Of a stretch of 34,748 nucleotides of DNA, positions 1-6,630 are shown piece by piece (within the stretch, counting starts at the first letter, position 1; each line of letters begins with the position of its first letter). Source of the stretch: DASUXA01 sp036378155 (GTDB lineage Bacteria > Actinomycetota > Actinomycetes > Mycobacteriales > Micromonosporaceae). A model generated the notes under the pieces. The model was not told the DNA's origin, made no database searches, and worked only from the letters and a program-made list of their open reading frames with translations. The stretch covers positions 1-34,748 of the forward strand of contig DASUXA010000096.1 in the NCBI GenBank assembly GCA_036378155.1, read 5' to 3'. The position numbers were made by a program, and so were the translations under genes.

Positions 1-143
1 TGAGCTGGCGGATCGCTCTGCGGTACCTGCTGGTCGAGCAGTTCCGCGACGCGGAGGTAGCTGCCGTAGCTGAGTAGGCCGCCCTGCTCGCCGAAGCGGG
101 GGTCGGCAGCGCCGTAACCGGGGTCACTGTTGGTGCCTGTCAC
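1..143 (-). CDS. kynA: Tryptophan 2,3-dioxygenase, N-terminal fragment (cut by window edge)
   Basis: Only the first 47 codons are inside the window; the gene continues beyond base 1. The reverse-strand translation holds LLSYGSYLRVAELLDQQ followed by SDPPAH, which matches the conserved N-terminus of bacterial tryptophan 2,3-dioxygenase (YGSYLRLxELL...HDELLFI). That enzyme is a cytoplasmic haem dioxygenase that opens the indole ring of L-tryptophan to N-formylkynurenine, the first step of the kynurenine pathway. I chose the GTG at 143-141 because a GGGAGG ribosome-binding sequence lies about 12 bases upstream (reverse strand, near 156-161). The gene is divergent from pta, with an 82-base gap. 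Identification rests on a short stretch, so confidence is moderate. Confidence 0.72.
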   Translation of the reverse strand, partial: MTGTNSDPGYGAADPRFGEQGGLLSYGSYLRVAELLDQQVPQSDPPA

Positions 144-225
144 GCCGTGACCGTACCTCCCGTCCGCCGTGACCTGGGACGGGGTCGGCAAGACGACCAG
201 GGCGAATGTCACGTACCGTGTGATC

Positions 226-2307
226 ATGGCGGGCACCGTGTACCTGACGGGTACCGAAGCCGGAGGCGGCAAATCCGCCGTCGCCCTCGGCGTCACCGAG
301 CTGCTGTCCCGGCAGGTACGGCGGATCGGCGTGTTCCGACCGCTGGTACGCACGCCCGACGACCCGATCGTCGAGCTGCTGCGCCGGCGGTACAAGCTGG
401 CGGCGGCGACGACCGGGATCACGTACACCGAGGCAGCGGGACTGATCGGCGCGGGGCACACCGAGGACCTGGTCGCCGACGTAGTGGACCGGTTCCAGGC
501 GGTCGCCGAGGCGAGCGACGCGGTCGTGGTCGTCGGTACCGACTTCGGACACGAGGACGGTGATTCCCGCGAGTCCGGCGGGCTGCCCGACGAGCTCGCC
601 CTGAACGTCCGGCTGGCGACCGAACTGCGCGCCGCCGTCCTGCCCGTGGTCGACGGTCTCGGTCGCGACGGGCGGGACGTCGCGTCCGGCGTGCGCGCCG
701 CGTACCACACGCTCACCGAGCTGCGCGCCACCCTGGTCGCGGTGATCGCCAACCGGGTCCGCCCGGAGCAGCGCGAGACGGCGCTGGCGCAGGTGGGGTC
801 GCTCGACGTACCGGTGTACGCGGTGCCCGAGGTGCCCGCCGTGTCCGCCCCGACGGTCGCCGAGGTCGCCGCCGCGCTCGGCGCGCGGCGGCTGCTGGGC
901 AGCGACGCCGACTACACACGCGACGTGCTCGACTTCGTGGTCGGCGGGGCGACCGTACCGACCTTCCTGGATCACCTGCGGGACGGCTGCCTGGTGATCA
1001 CGCCGGGCGACCGGGCGGATCTGGTCATCGCCGCGTACGCCGCGCACGCCTCCGGGCAGGCGGCGCTGGCGGGGCTGCTACTCACCCTGGATCTCGCCCC
1101 GGACCCCCGGGTGGTCGCCCTGGTCGACCGGTTGTCGACCGGCCTGCCGGTGGTGGTGACCGCGCTGGACAGCTTCGACGCGGTGTCCCGCGCGGCGGGA
1201 CTGGAGGCGAGGCTGACCGCCGACAACCCGCGCAAGGTGGAGGCGGCGCTCGGCGCGTTCGAGTCGACCGTCGACACGGCGGAACTCAACGCCCGGCTCG
1301 ACGTCGCCAGGTCCGACCGGGTCACGCCGCTGATGTTCGAGTACGAACTGATCTCCCGCGCCCGCGCTGCGCGCCGCCACGTCGTGCTGCCCGAAGGCAC
1401 CGACGAACGGATCCTGCGCGCGGCGGAGATCCTGCTGCGTCGGGGCGTGTGCGAGTTGACGCTGCTCGGACCCGCCGACGAGATCGGTCGACGGTGCCGC
1501 GAACTCGGCATCGTGTTGAACGACGCGCACCTGGTCGACGTCGCCGGCTCGGCGTGGCGCGACGAGTTCGCCCGCACGTACGCCCGGCTGCGCGCCGCCA
1601 GGGGCGTCACGCTGGACGCGGCGTACGACCGGGTCAGCGACGTGAACTACTTCGGCACGCTGATGGTGCACACCGGGCTGGCGGACGCGATGGTGTCCGG
1701 CGCCACCCACCCCACCGCCGACACGCTGCGACCGGCGTTCGAGATCATCCGTACCCTCCCCGGCGTCTCGGTCGCCTCCAGCGTGTTCTTCATGTGCCTG
1801 CCGGACCGGGTGCTGGTGTACGGCGACTGCGCGGTCAACCCCGATCCCGATCCGGAGCAGCTCGCCGACATCGCGATCTCGTCGGCGGACACCGCCGCCC
1901 GGTTCGGGGTGCCGCCGCGCGTGGCGATGCTGTCCTACTCGACCGGTACCTCCGGGCGAGGCGCCGAGGTGGACAAGGTGGCCGCCGCGACGAAGCTGGT
2001 CCGCGAGCGCCGCCCCGACCTGCCGGTCGAGGGTCCGATCCAGTACGACGCGGCGGTCGACCCCGCGGTCGCCGCCGCCAAGCTGCCGGGCAGCCCGGTC
2101 GCCGGTCGAGCCACGGTGTTCGTGTTCCCCGACCTGAACACCGGCAACAACACGTACAAGGCGGTGCAGCGGTCAGCCGGCGCGGTGGCGGTCGGCCCGG
2201 TACTGCAGGGGCTGCGCAAACCGGTCAACGACCTGTCCCGGGGCGCGACCGTGCCGGACATCGTGAACACGGTGGCGATCACCGCGATCCAGGCGGCGGC
2301 GTCGTGA
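226..2307 (+). CDS. pta: Phosphate acetyltransferase, long three-domain form
   Basis: A 693-residue cytoplasmic enzyme that interconverts acetyl-CoA plus phosphate and acetyl phosphate plus CoA. The N-terminal third is a BioD-like P-loop domain (TGTEAGGGKS, residues 8-17), the middle is a DRTGG-type region (about 190-320), and the C-terminal half (about 370-693) is the catalytic PTA_PTB domain, with SGATHPTADTLRP, YSTGTSGRGAEVDKV and FPDLNTGNNTYKAVQR. The frame is open further upstream to 169, but the ATG at 226 is preferred: the protein then begins MAGTVYLTGTEAGGGK, the usual start of the family, and a -10-like TACCGT lies at 214-219, exactly placed for a leaderless transcript. Its TGA overlaps the ackA start (GTGA), so the two genes are translationally coupled. 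Confidence 0.95.
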   Translation: MAGTVYLTGTEAGGGKSAVALGVTELLSRQVRRIGVFRPLVRTPDDPIVELLRRRYKLAAATTGITYTEAAGLIGAGHTEDLVADVVDRFQAVAEASDAVVVVGTDFGHEDGDSRESGGLPDELALNVRLATELRAAVLPVVDGLGRDGRDVASGVRAAYHTLTELRATLVAVIANRVRPEQRETALAQVGSLDVPVYAVPEVPAVSAPTVAEVAAALGARRLLGSDADYTRDVLDFVVGGATVPTFLDHLRDGCLVITPGDRADLVIAAYAAHASGQAALAGLLLTLDLAPDPRVVALVDRLSTGLPVVVTALDSFDAVSRAAGLEARLTADNPRKVEAALGAFESTVDTAELNARLDVARSDRVTPLMFEYELISRARAARRHVVLPEGTDERILRAAEILLRRGVCELTLLGPADEIGRRCRELGIVLNDAHLVDVAGSAWRDEFARTYARLRAARGVTLDAAYDRVSDVNYFGTLMVHTGLADAMVSGATHPTADTLRPAFEIIRTLPGVSVASSVFFMCLPDRVLVYGDCAVNPDPDPEQLADIAISSADTAARFGVPPRVAMLSYSTGTSGRGAEVDKVAAATKLVRERRPDLPVEGPIQYDAAVDPAVAAAKLPGSPVAGRATVFVFPDLNTGNNTYKAVQRSAGAVAVGPVLQGLRKPVNDLSRGATVPDIVNTVAITAIQAAAS

Positions 2308-3566
2308 GCCGGGAAATTCTGGTGCTCAACTGCGGGTCCTCGTCGGTGAAGTACCAGTTGTTCGCCGTCGACGCGGTCGACCAGTCGGGTGCCGTCGACG
2401 CGGTCGACCCGTCGGGTGCCGTCGACGCAGTCGACCCGTCGGGTGCCGTCGACGCAGTCGACCCGTCGGGCACCCTCGACGGGTTGCGGCACATCTCGGG
2501 CGGGCTGATCGAGCGGATCGGCGAGCCGGACGGTCCCGCCTCGCACGAGGCGGCGCTGACCACCGCCGCCGGTACCGTCCGGCTGGACTCCCCCGATCTG
2601 ATCGCCGTCGGGCACCGGGTGGTCCACGGCGGCGCCCGGTTCACCGAACCGACGCTGATCACCGACGAGGTGATGGCGACCGTCGCGCGGCTGACCCCGC
2701 TCGCGCCGCTGCACAATCCGCCGAACCTGGCGGGCATCGCGGTGGCTCGGGCGCTACGACCGGAACTGCCGCAGGTCGCCGTGTTCGACACCGCGTTCCA
2801 CGCGACCATGCCGGAGCACGCGTGGCGGTACGCGATCGACACCGCGCTCGCCGACGAGCACGGGGTGCGCAGGTACGGCTTCCACGGCACCTCGCACGAG
2901 TACGTCGGGCGGGTCACCGCGCGTCTGCTCGGACGCCCGTTGCCCGAGGTCAACACGATCAGCCTGCATCTGGGCAACGGCGCGTCGGCGTGCGCGATCC
3001 AGGGCGGCAGGTCGGTGGACACCTCGATGGGGCTGACCCCACTGGAGGGTCTGGTGATGGGCACCCGTAGCGGGGACCTCGACCCGGCGGTGGTGTTCCA
3101 CCTGTACCGGCAGGCGGGGCTCGCGGTCAGCGAGATCGACGGCATGCTGAACCGACGCAGCGGGTTGCGCGGGCTGGCCGGCGACAACGACATGCGCGAC
3201 GTCCTCGCCCGGCGCGCGGCGGGCGACCGGGCGGCGGCGCTCGCTTTCGACATGTACTGCTACCGGATCCGCAAGTACATCGGCGCCTACGTCGCGGTGC
3301 TGGGTCGGGTCGACGCGGTCACCTTCACCGCGGGCGTCGGGGAGCACGCCGCGCCGGTACGGGCTGAGGCGCTGCGCGGGCTGGACCGGTTCGGGATCGC
3401 GGTGTCCGAGGAGCGCAACTCCGCGCCGGACGGCGAGGCGCGGATCATCTCGCCGGACGGGTCGCCGGTGACCGTGTGCGTGGTACCGACCGACGAGGAG
3501 CACGAGATCGCGCTGCAGACCCTCGACGTGGTGCGGTCGGCGCGGGTCAGGCGGGGGCGACCGTGA
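2304..3566 (+). CDS. ackA: Acetate kinase with an internal nonapeptide repeat insertion
   Basis: A 420-residue acetate kinase that converts acetyl phosphate and ADP to acetate and ATP, forming the Pta-AckA pathway with the gene upstream. Family motifs are all present: NCGSSSVKYQLF near the start, HRVVHGG, DTAFHATMP, YGFHGTSHEYV, LGNGASACAI, TRSGDLDP and FTAGVGEHA. The start is the GTG at 2304-2306, which overlaps the pta stop codon. Residues 21-56 are four copies of AVDAV(D)(P/Q)SG encoded by a 27-bp tandem repeat, placed between the first beta-strand and the next conserved block (GLIERIG), where normal acetate kinases have only a short hairpin loop. The reading frame and all active-site motifs stay intact, so the enzyme is probably functional. 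The last 20 bases overlap the convergent lipoprotein gene. Confidence 0.96.
   Translation: MSREILVLNCGSSSVKYQLFAVDAVDQSGAVDAVDPSGAVDAVDPSGAVDAVDPSGTLDGLRHISGGLIERIGEPDGPASHEAALTTAAGTVRLDSPDLIAVGHRVVHGGARFTEPTLITDEVMATVARLTPLAPLHNPPNLAGIAVARALRPELPQVAVFDTAFHATMPEHAWRYAIDTALADEHGVRRYGFHGTSHEYVGRVTARLLGRPLPEVNTISLHLGNGASACAIQGGRSVDTSMGLTPLEGLVMGTRSGDLDPAVVFHLYRQAGLAVSEIDGMLNRRSGLRGLAGDNDMRDVLARRAAGDRAAALAFDMYCYRIRKYIGAYVAVLGRVDAVTFTAGVGEHAAPVRAEALRGLDRFGIAVSEERNSAPDGEARIISPDGSPVTVCVVPTDEEHEIALQTLDVVRSARVRRGRP
2364..2471 (+). repeat. 27-bp tandem repeat x4 inside ackA
   Basis: Four head-to-tail units of 27 bp (2364-2390, 2391-2417, 2418-2444, 2445-2471). Each starts GCCGTCGACGC and encodes nine residues (AVDAVDPSG, with Q for P in unit 1). 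Units 2 to 4 differ by a single base change (GCG/GCA) and the final GGT/GGC, so duplication looks recent. Each unit also contains two GTCGAC hexamers. Confidence 0.97.
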
Positions 3567-4293
3567 CCTCGCCGACGTCGGAGCCCGCGGTGATCCGGTG
3601 CGTCGAGTCGGGCTGCTGCGCGACGGAGATCTTGGACCGCCCGACCGCGGCGTGCGCGTCCACGGTGTAGGCGACGCCACCCGGCAGGTACACCCCGACC
3701 GAGCCGACTGTGGTGCGGACCCGCACGTCGCGCGGCGGCGCGGCGAAGCGCAGCGTGACCGATCCGGCGCCGCTGCGTACGTCGACGGTGGGGCTGCGCA
3801 GGTCGGACGCCTGGACCATGCCCGCGCCGGTGTTGAGCGACAGCGCACCGGACAAGCCGCGCACGTCGACGGTCCCGTTGTCGGTGGTGATCCGCACCGT
3901 GGTGGCGGTCGGTACCTCGACCCGGTAGCTGACTCCGCAGATCCGCACGCCGCTGCCGGGGCAGCCGCCGTGGTCCAGGGTGAGCGAGTCGCCCTGTACC
4001 TGGTGGCGGGTCGAGGGCGGGGACCCGCTGAACGTGAGGGTCTCCTGTACCGAGATCGGACCGCTGCCGCCGGTCACGTCGACCGATCCCGAGCCGGACC
4101 GCAGCAGGAGCGTGGTGACCGGCTGGGTGACCTGGTACCGGTGGACGCTGACGTGCCGCCCCGCTCCGTCGCCGCCCGAGTCTCCGCAGCCGGTGAGCCC
4201 GGCGAGGGCCAGTACCGCGACGCCCGGCAGCAGCCACGGCACCGGGTGCGCCGGTCTCCGCCGACGTACCGTCAATCTGCGCGTATCCGGCAT
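3547..4293 (-). CDS. DUF4097-type beta-strand lipoprotein
   Basis: A 248-residue predicted lipoprotein. An arginine-rich N-terminus and hydrophobic stretch (residues 19-33) lead to the lipobox LTGC, with Cys36 as the probable lipidated residue. The rest consists of regular short beta-strand repeats of the type LLLRSGSGSVDV, VRITTDNGTVDVRG, LSLNTGAGMVQA, VDVRSGAGSVTL and VRTTVGSVGVYL, which is the DUF4097/putative adhesin right-handed beta-helix pattern. The molecular function of this family is unknown. It likely sits on the outer face of the membrane. The ATG at 4293 has a -10-like CATGAT (4305-4300, reverse strand) at leaderless distance. It diverges from a second lipoprotein gene (4353) and its 3' end overlaps ackA by 20 bases. 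Confidence 0.82.
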   Translation of the reverse strand: MPDTRRLTVRRRRPAHPVPWLLPGVAVLALAGLTGCGDSGGDGAGRHVSVHRYQVTQPVTTLLLRSGSGSVDVTGGSGPISVQETLTFSGSPPSTRHQVQGDSLTLDHGGCPGSGVRICGVSYRVEVPTATTVRITTDNGTVDVRGLSGALSLNTGAGMVQASDLRSPTVDVRSGAGSVTLRFAAPPRDVRVRTTVGSVGVYLPGGVAYTVDAHAAVGRSKISVAQQPDSTHRITAGSDVGEVTVAPA

Positions 4294-4352
4294 AGTGCCA
4301 TCATGCGCAGTTGTCGCGTCTGGACGCGCCGGGAACCCGTTAGCGTCGAGCC
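4294..4352. promoter_or_regulatory. Compact divergent promoter region, both transcripts apparently leaderless
   Basis: This 59-base gap separates two divergent start codons. On the plus strand TAGCGT (4341-4346) sits exactly 12 bases before the ATG at 4353; on the minus strand CATGAT (4305-4300) sits exactly 12 bases before the ATG at 4293. No Shine-Dalgarno sequence is visible for either gene. Both -10 calls are by eye. Confidence 0.45.
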
Positions 4353-5249
4353 ATGCGCCGCGCCCTCGCCGCCCTCGCCGCCACGCTCGCCCTGGTCAGC
4401 GGGTGTACCGCAGCCACCACACCGGCGCGCTGGCATCCCGCGCCGATGGCGTCCGGGCAGGTCGTCGCGCCACGGGAGACGACCCTCCCGCCCCGCGCCG
4501 GGGCCGCGCCGACCCGACCGCTGCCGGTCGCGGTACGCACCCTGACCGTGACCAACGGTCCGGACCGGGTGCTCCCGACGACCGTGTGGTACCCGACGGC
4601 GACCGGACGCTTTCCGGTCGTGGTCTTCAGCCACGGACTGACCGGGCTGCCCACGGACTACGCGGCGCTGCTGGCGAGGTGGGCGACCGCCGGATTCGTG
4701 GTCGCCGCCCCGGCGTACCCGCACACCAGCCGGGGCGTCGCGCGGTTCGACATCACCGACGTGCTCAACCAGCCCGCCGACGCGTCGGCGGTACTGACCG
4801 CCGTGCTCGACGACGCCGCCCTGCGCGACCGGGTGGACCCGGCACACGTGGCGGCAGCGGGGCACTCGGCGGGGGCGATCACCACGGTGGGGCTGTTCAC
4901 CGGCGCCCGCGATCCACGGCTGTCCGCCGGAGTGGTGCTCGCCGGCAACGCGCTCGGCTTCGGCACCCGGTACACCGGACCGCCGGCAGCGCTGCTGTTC
5001 GTGCACGGCGACCGGGACGGGGTGGTCTCGTACGCGTCCGGCAAGGCGGCGTTCGCCGCCGCGCCCTGGCCCAAGGCGTTCCTGAGCGTGCCCGGCGGCG
5101 GACACACCGACCCGTACATCCGCCCCGGTACCACCGGGTACGCCACGGTCGCGGCGACCACCACGGATTTCCTGCGCTGGGCGTTGTACGGCGACCGGGC
5201 GGCGTACCGGCGACTCGCCGCCACCGGGTCGATCGACGACGAGTTGTAG
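4353..5249 (+). CDS. Secreted alpha/beta-hydrolase lipoprotein
   Basis: A 298-residue alpha/beta-hydrolase exported as a lipoprotein: signal segment ALAALAATLALVSGC with Cys18 in the lipobox. The fold motifs are VVVFSHGLTG (oxyanion hole, residues 88-97), nucleophile elbow GHSAG (Ser172), acid residue in FVHGDRD (Asp222) and catalytic His in PGGGHTDPY (His251). The closest described group is the chlorophyllase/platelet-activating-factor acetylhydrolase-like hydrolases; the substrate cannot be told. TAGCGT at 4341-4346 suggests a leaderless mRNA. Downstream it faces the MDR oxidoreductase gene convergently, across a spacer with a dispersed palindromic repeat. Confidence 0.88.
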   Translation: MRRALAALAATLALVSGCTAATTPARWHPAPMASGQVVAPRETTLPPRAGAAPTRPLPVAVRTLTVTNGPDRVLPTTVWYPTATGRFPVVVFSHGLTGLPTDYAALLARWATAGFVVAAPAYPHTSRGVARFDITDVLNQPADASAVLTAVLDDAALRDRVDPAHVAAAGHSAGAITTVGLFTGARDPRLSAGVVLAGNALGFGTRYTGPPAALLFVHGDRDGVVSYASGKAAFAAAPWPKAFLSVPGGGHTDPYIRPGTTGYATVAATTTDFLRWALYGDRAAYRRLAATGSIDDEL

Positions 5250-5300
5250 GTGCCGCCCGCCGGGGTGCGCCGACCGGGTAGCCGAGCGGCTCCACCGGCG

Positions 5301-5360
5301 TGGTGAAGCATCCTGGGATGCCTACCTCGCTCGGGATGTACCCACACCACGGGAGTTGTG
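5301..5360. repeat. Dispersed palindromic repeat, copy A (degenerate)
   Basis: Begins GGTGAAGCATCCTGGGATGC, which contains the hairpin GCATCC-TG-GGATGC, followed by GGGATGTACCCACACCAC and GGAGTTGTGCG. It resembles the reverse complement of the copy at 31518-31600 (shared AGC-TCCTGGGATGC and GATGT) and ends with GTTGT as copies B and C do. It lies between convergent genes ending at 5249 and 5449. Confidence 0.6.
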
Positions 5361-5448
5361 CGCTTCGACCGAGACACCCCGACCGGCACGCCCGGCGGGC
5401 ACAGCTAGCCGGCACGACTAACCGGCGCGACGGCGACCGGCCCAGGCG

Positions 5449-6414
5449 TTACCTCGTGTGGTCGACGACGATCTTGCCGAACACCTGCCCCGACTCCAAC
5501 TGCTGGAACGCGTCGCGGACCTGTGAGAACCCGTACACCGAATCGATGATCGGTCGCAGCCCACGCGACGCGCACAGCGACGCGAGCGCGCCCAACTCGT
5601 CGCGGGTGCCCATGGTCGAGCCCAGGATCTCCAACTGCAGGAAGTACACCCGCCTCAGGTCGACGCTGGCGAGGTGGCCCGCGGTCGCGCCGGACACCAC
5701 GATCCGCCCGCCCTGGGTGGTGCACTTCAACGAGTGCTCGAACGTCGCCGCGCCGACCGTCTCGATCACCACGTCCACCCGCTCCGGCAACCGGGCGCCC
5801 GGCTCGAGCGCGGTCGCGCCGAGCGCGGCGATGCGTTCCCGCTTGCCGGGGTCGCGGCTGGTCGCGTACACCCGGGCGCCCATCGCGTTGGCGAGCACGA
5901 CCGCGGCGGTGGCGACCCCGCCGCCGGCGCCCTGGACCAGCACCGAGCCGCCCTCCGGCAGCCGCCCGCGCACCCGCAGCATCCGGTACGCGGTGAGCCA
6001 CGCCGTCGGCAGGCACGCCGCCTCTTCGAAGCTGAGCTCGGCGGGCTTGGGTACCAGGTTGCGCCGGGGCACCCAGACGCGTTCGGCGAGCGTGCCCGGG
6101 TACCGCTCGGACAGCAGCGACCGCTTCGGGTCCATCGTCTCGTCGCCCGCCGCCGGGTCGCCGATCACGGCGTGGACGATGACCTCCGAGCCGTCCGGCG
6201 CGATACCGGCGGCGTCGCAGCCGAGGATCATCGGCAGCCGGTCGGCGGACAGTCCGACGCCGCGCAGCGACCACAGGTCGTGGTGGTTGAGCGAACTGGC
6301 CCGCACCTCGACCGGCACCCACTCGTCCGGTACCTCGGGCTCGGGCAGGTCACCGACGGCCAGACCGGCCATCGGGTCGTCCGGGTTGATCGCTGAGGCG
6401 TACACCGCGCGCAT
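5449..6414 (-). CDS. MDR-family (quinone oxidoreductase-like) zinc-free dehydrogenase
   Basis: A 321-residue medium-chain dehydrogenase/reductase. The N-terminal GroES-like domain includes SLNHHDLWSLRG and LGCDAAGIA; the Rossmann domain carries LVQGAGGGVATAAVVLANAMGARVYATSR, followed by GATALEPG and VDVVIETVGAATFEHSLKC. No structural zinc cysteine cluster is seen, as in quinone-oxidoreductase-like members. It probably reduces a carbonyl, enone or quinone using NADPH; the substrate is unknown. The ATG at 6414 has TAGCGT (6426-6421, reverse strand) at exact leaderless spacing. It diverges from the secreted protein gene at 6631. Confidence 0.88.
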   Translation of the reverse strand: MRAVYASAINPDDPMAGLAVGDLPEPEVPDEWVPVEVRASSLNHHDLWSLRGVGLSADRLPMILGCDAAGIAPDGSEVIVHAVIGDPAAGDETMDPKRSLLSERYPGTLAERVWVPRRNLVPKPAELSFEEAACLPTAWLTAYRMLRVRGRLPEGGSVLVQGAGGGVATAAVVLANAMGARVYATSRDPGKRERIAALGATALEPGARLPERVDVVIETVGAATFEHSLKCTTQGGRIVVSGATAGHLASVDLRRVYFLQLEILGSTMGTRDELGALASLCASRGLRPIIDSVYGFSQVRDAFQQLESGQVFGKIVVDHTR

Positions 6415-6528
6415 GACCGCACGCTAGCAGCCGATGCCCGGCCCCGCCCGGTGGTCGCGATCACGGTCCCCGGAACCGGCGGTCCCCCGTGTCGCATCAC
6501 CGATCTGAAGAAATCATCAATTGAATTA

Positions 6529-6557
6529 TTGAAATGAGTCGGAGTCCGGGCCAGGAT
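6529..6557 (+). promoter_or_regulatory. Predicted promoter of the secreted beta-rich protein gene
   Basis: TTGAAA (6529-6534), a 17-base spacer and CAGGAT (6552-6557), placed in a short AT-rich patch (about 6505-6537) that stands out in this GC-rich sequence. It would start transcription near 6564 and give a leader of about 67 bases with an AAGGGA ribosome-binding sequence before the ATG at 6631. Identified by eye. Confidence 0.5.
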
Positions 6558-6630
6558 CGCGCTCAGGGCACGCACCCTCCGTGCCCACCCCACCACCCCC
6601 GGTGGGGCACCCCTGGCGAAGGGACCCCTG

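Noticed and set aside
169..225. Upstream start of pta at 169
   Set aside because: The added 19 residues do not match the family, and both the P-loop spacing and the -10 at 214-219 favour 226.
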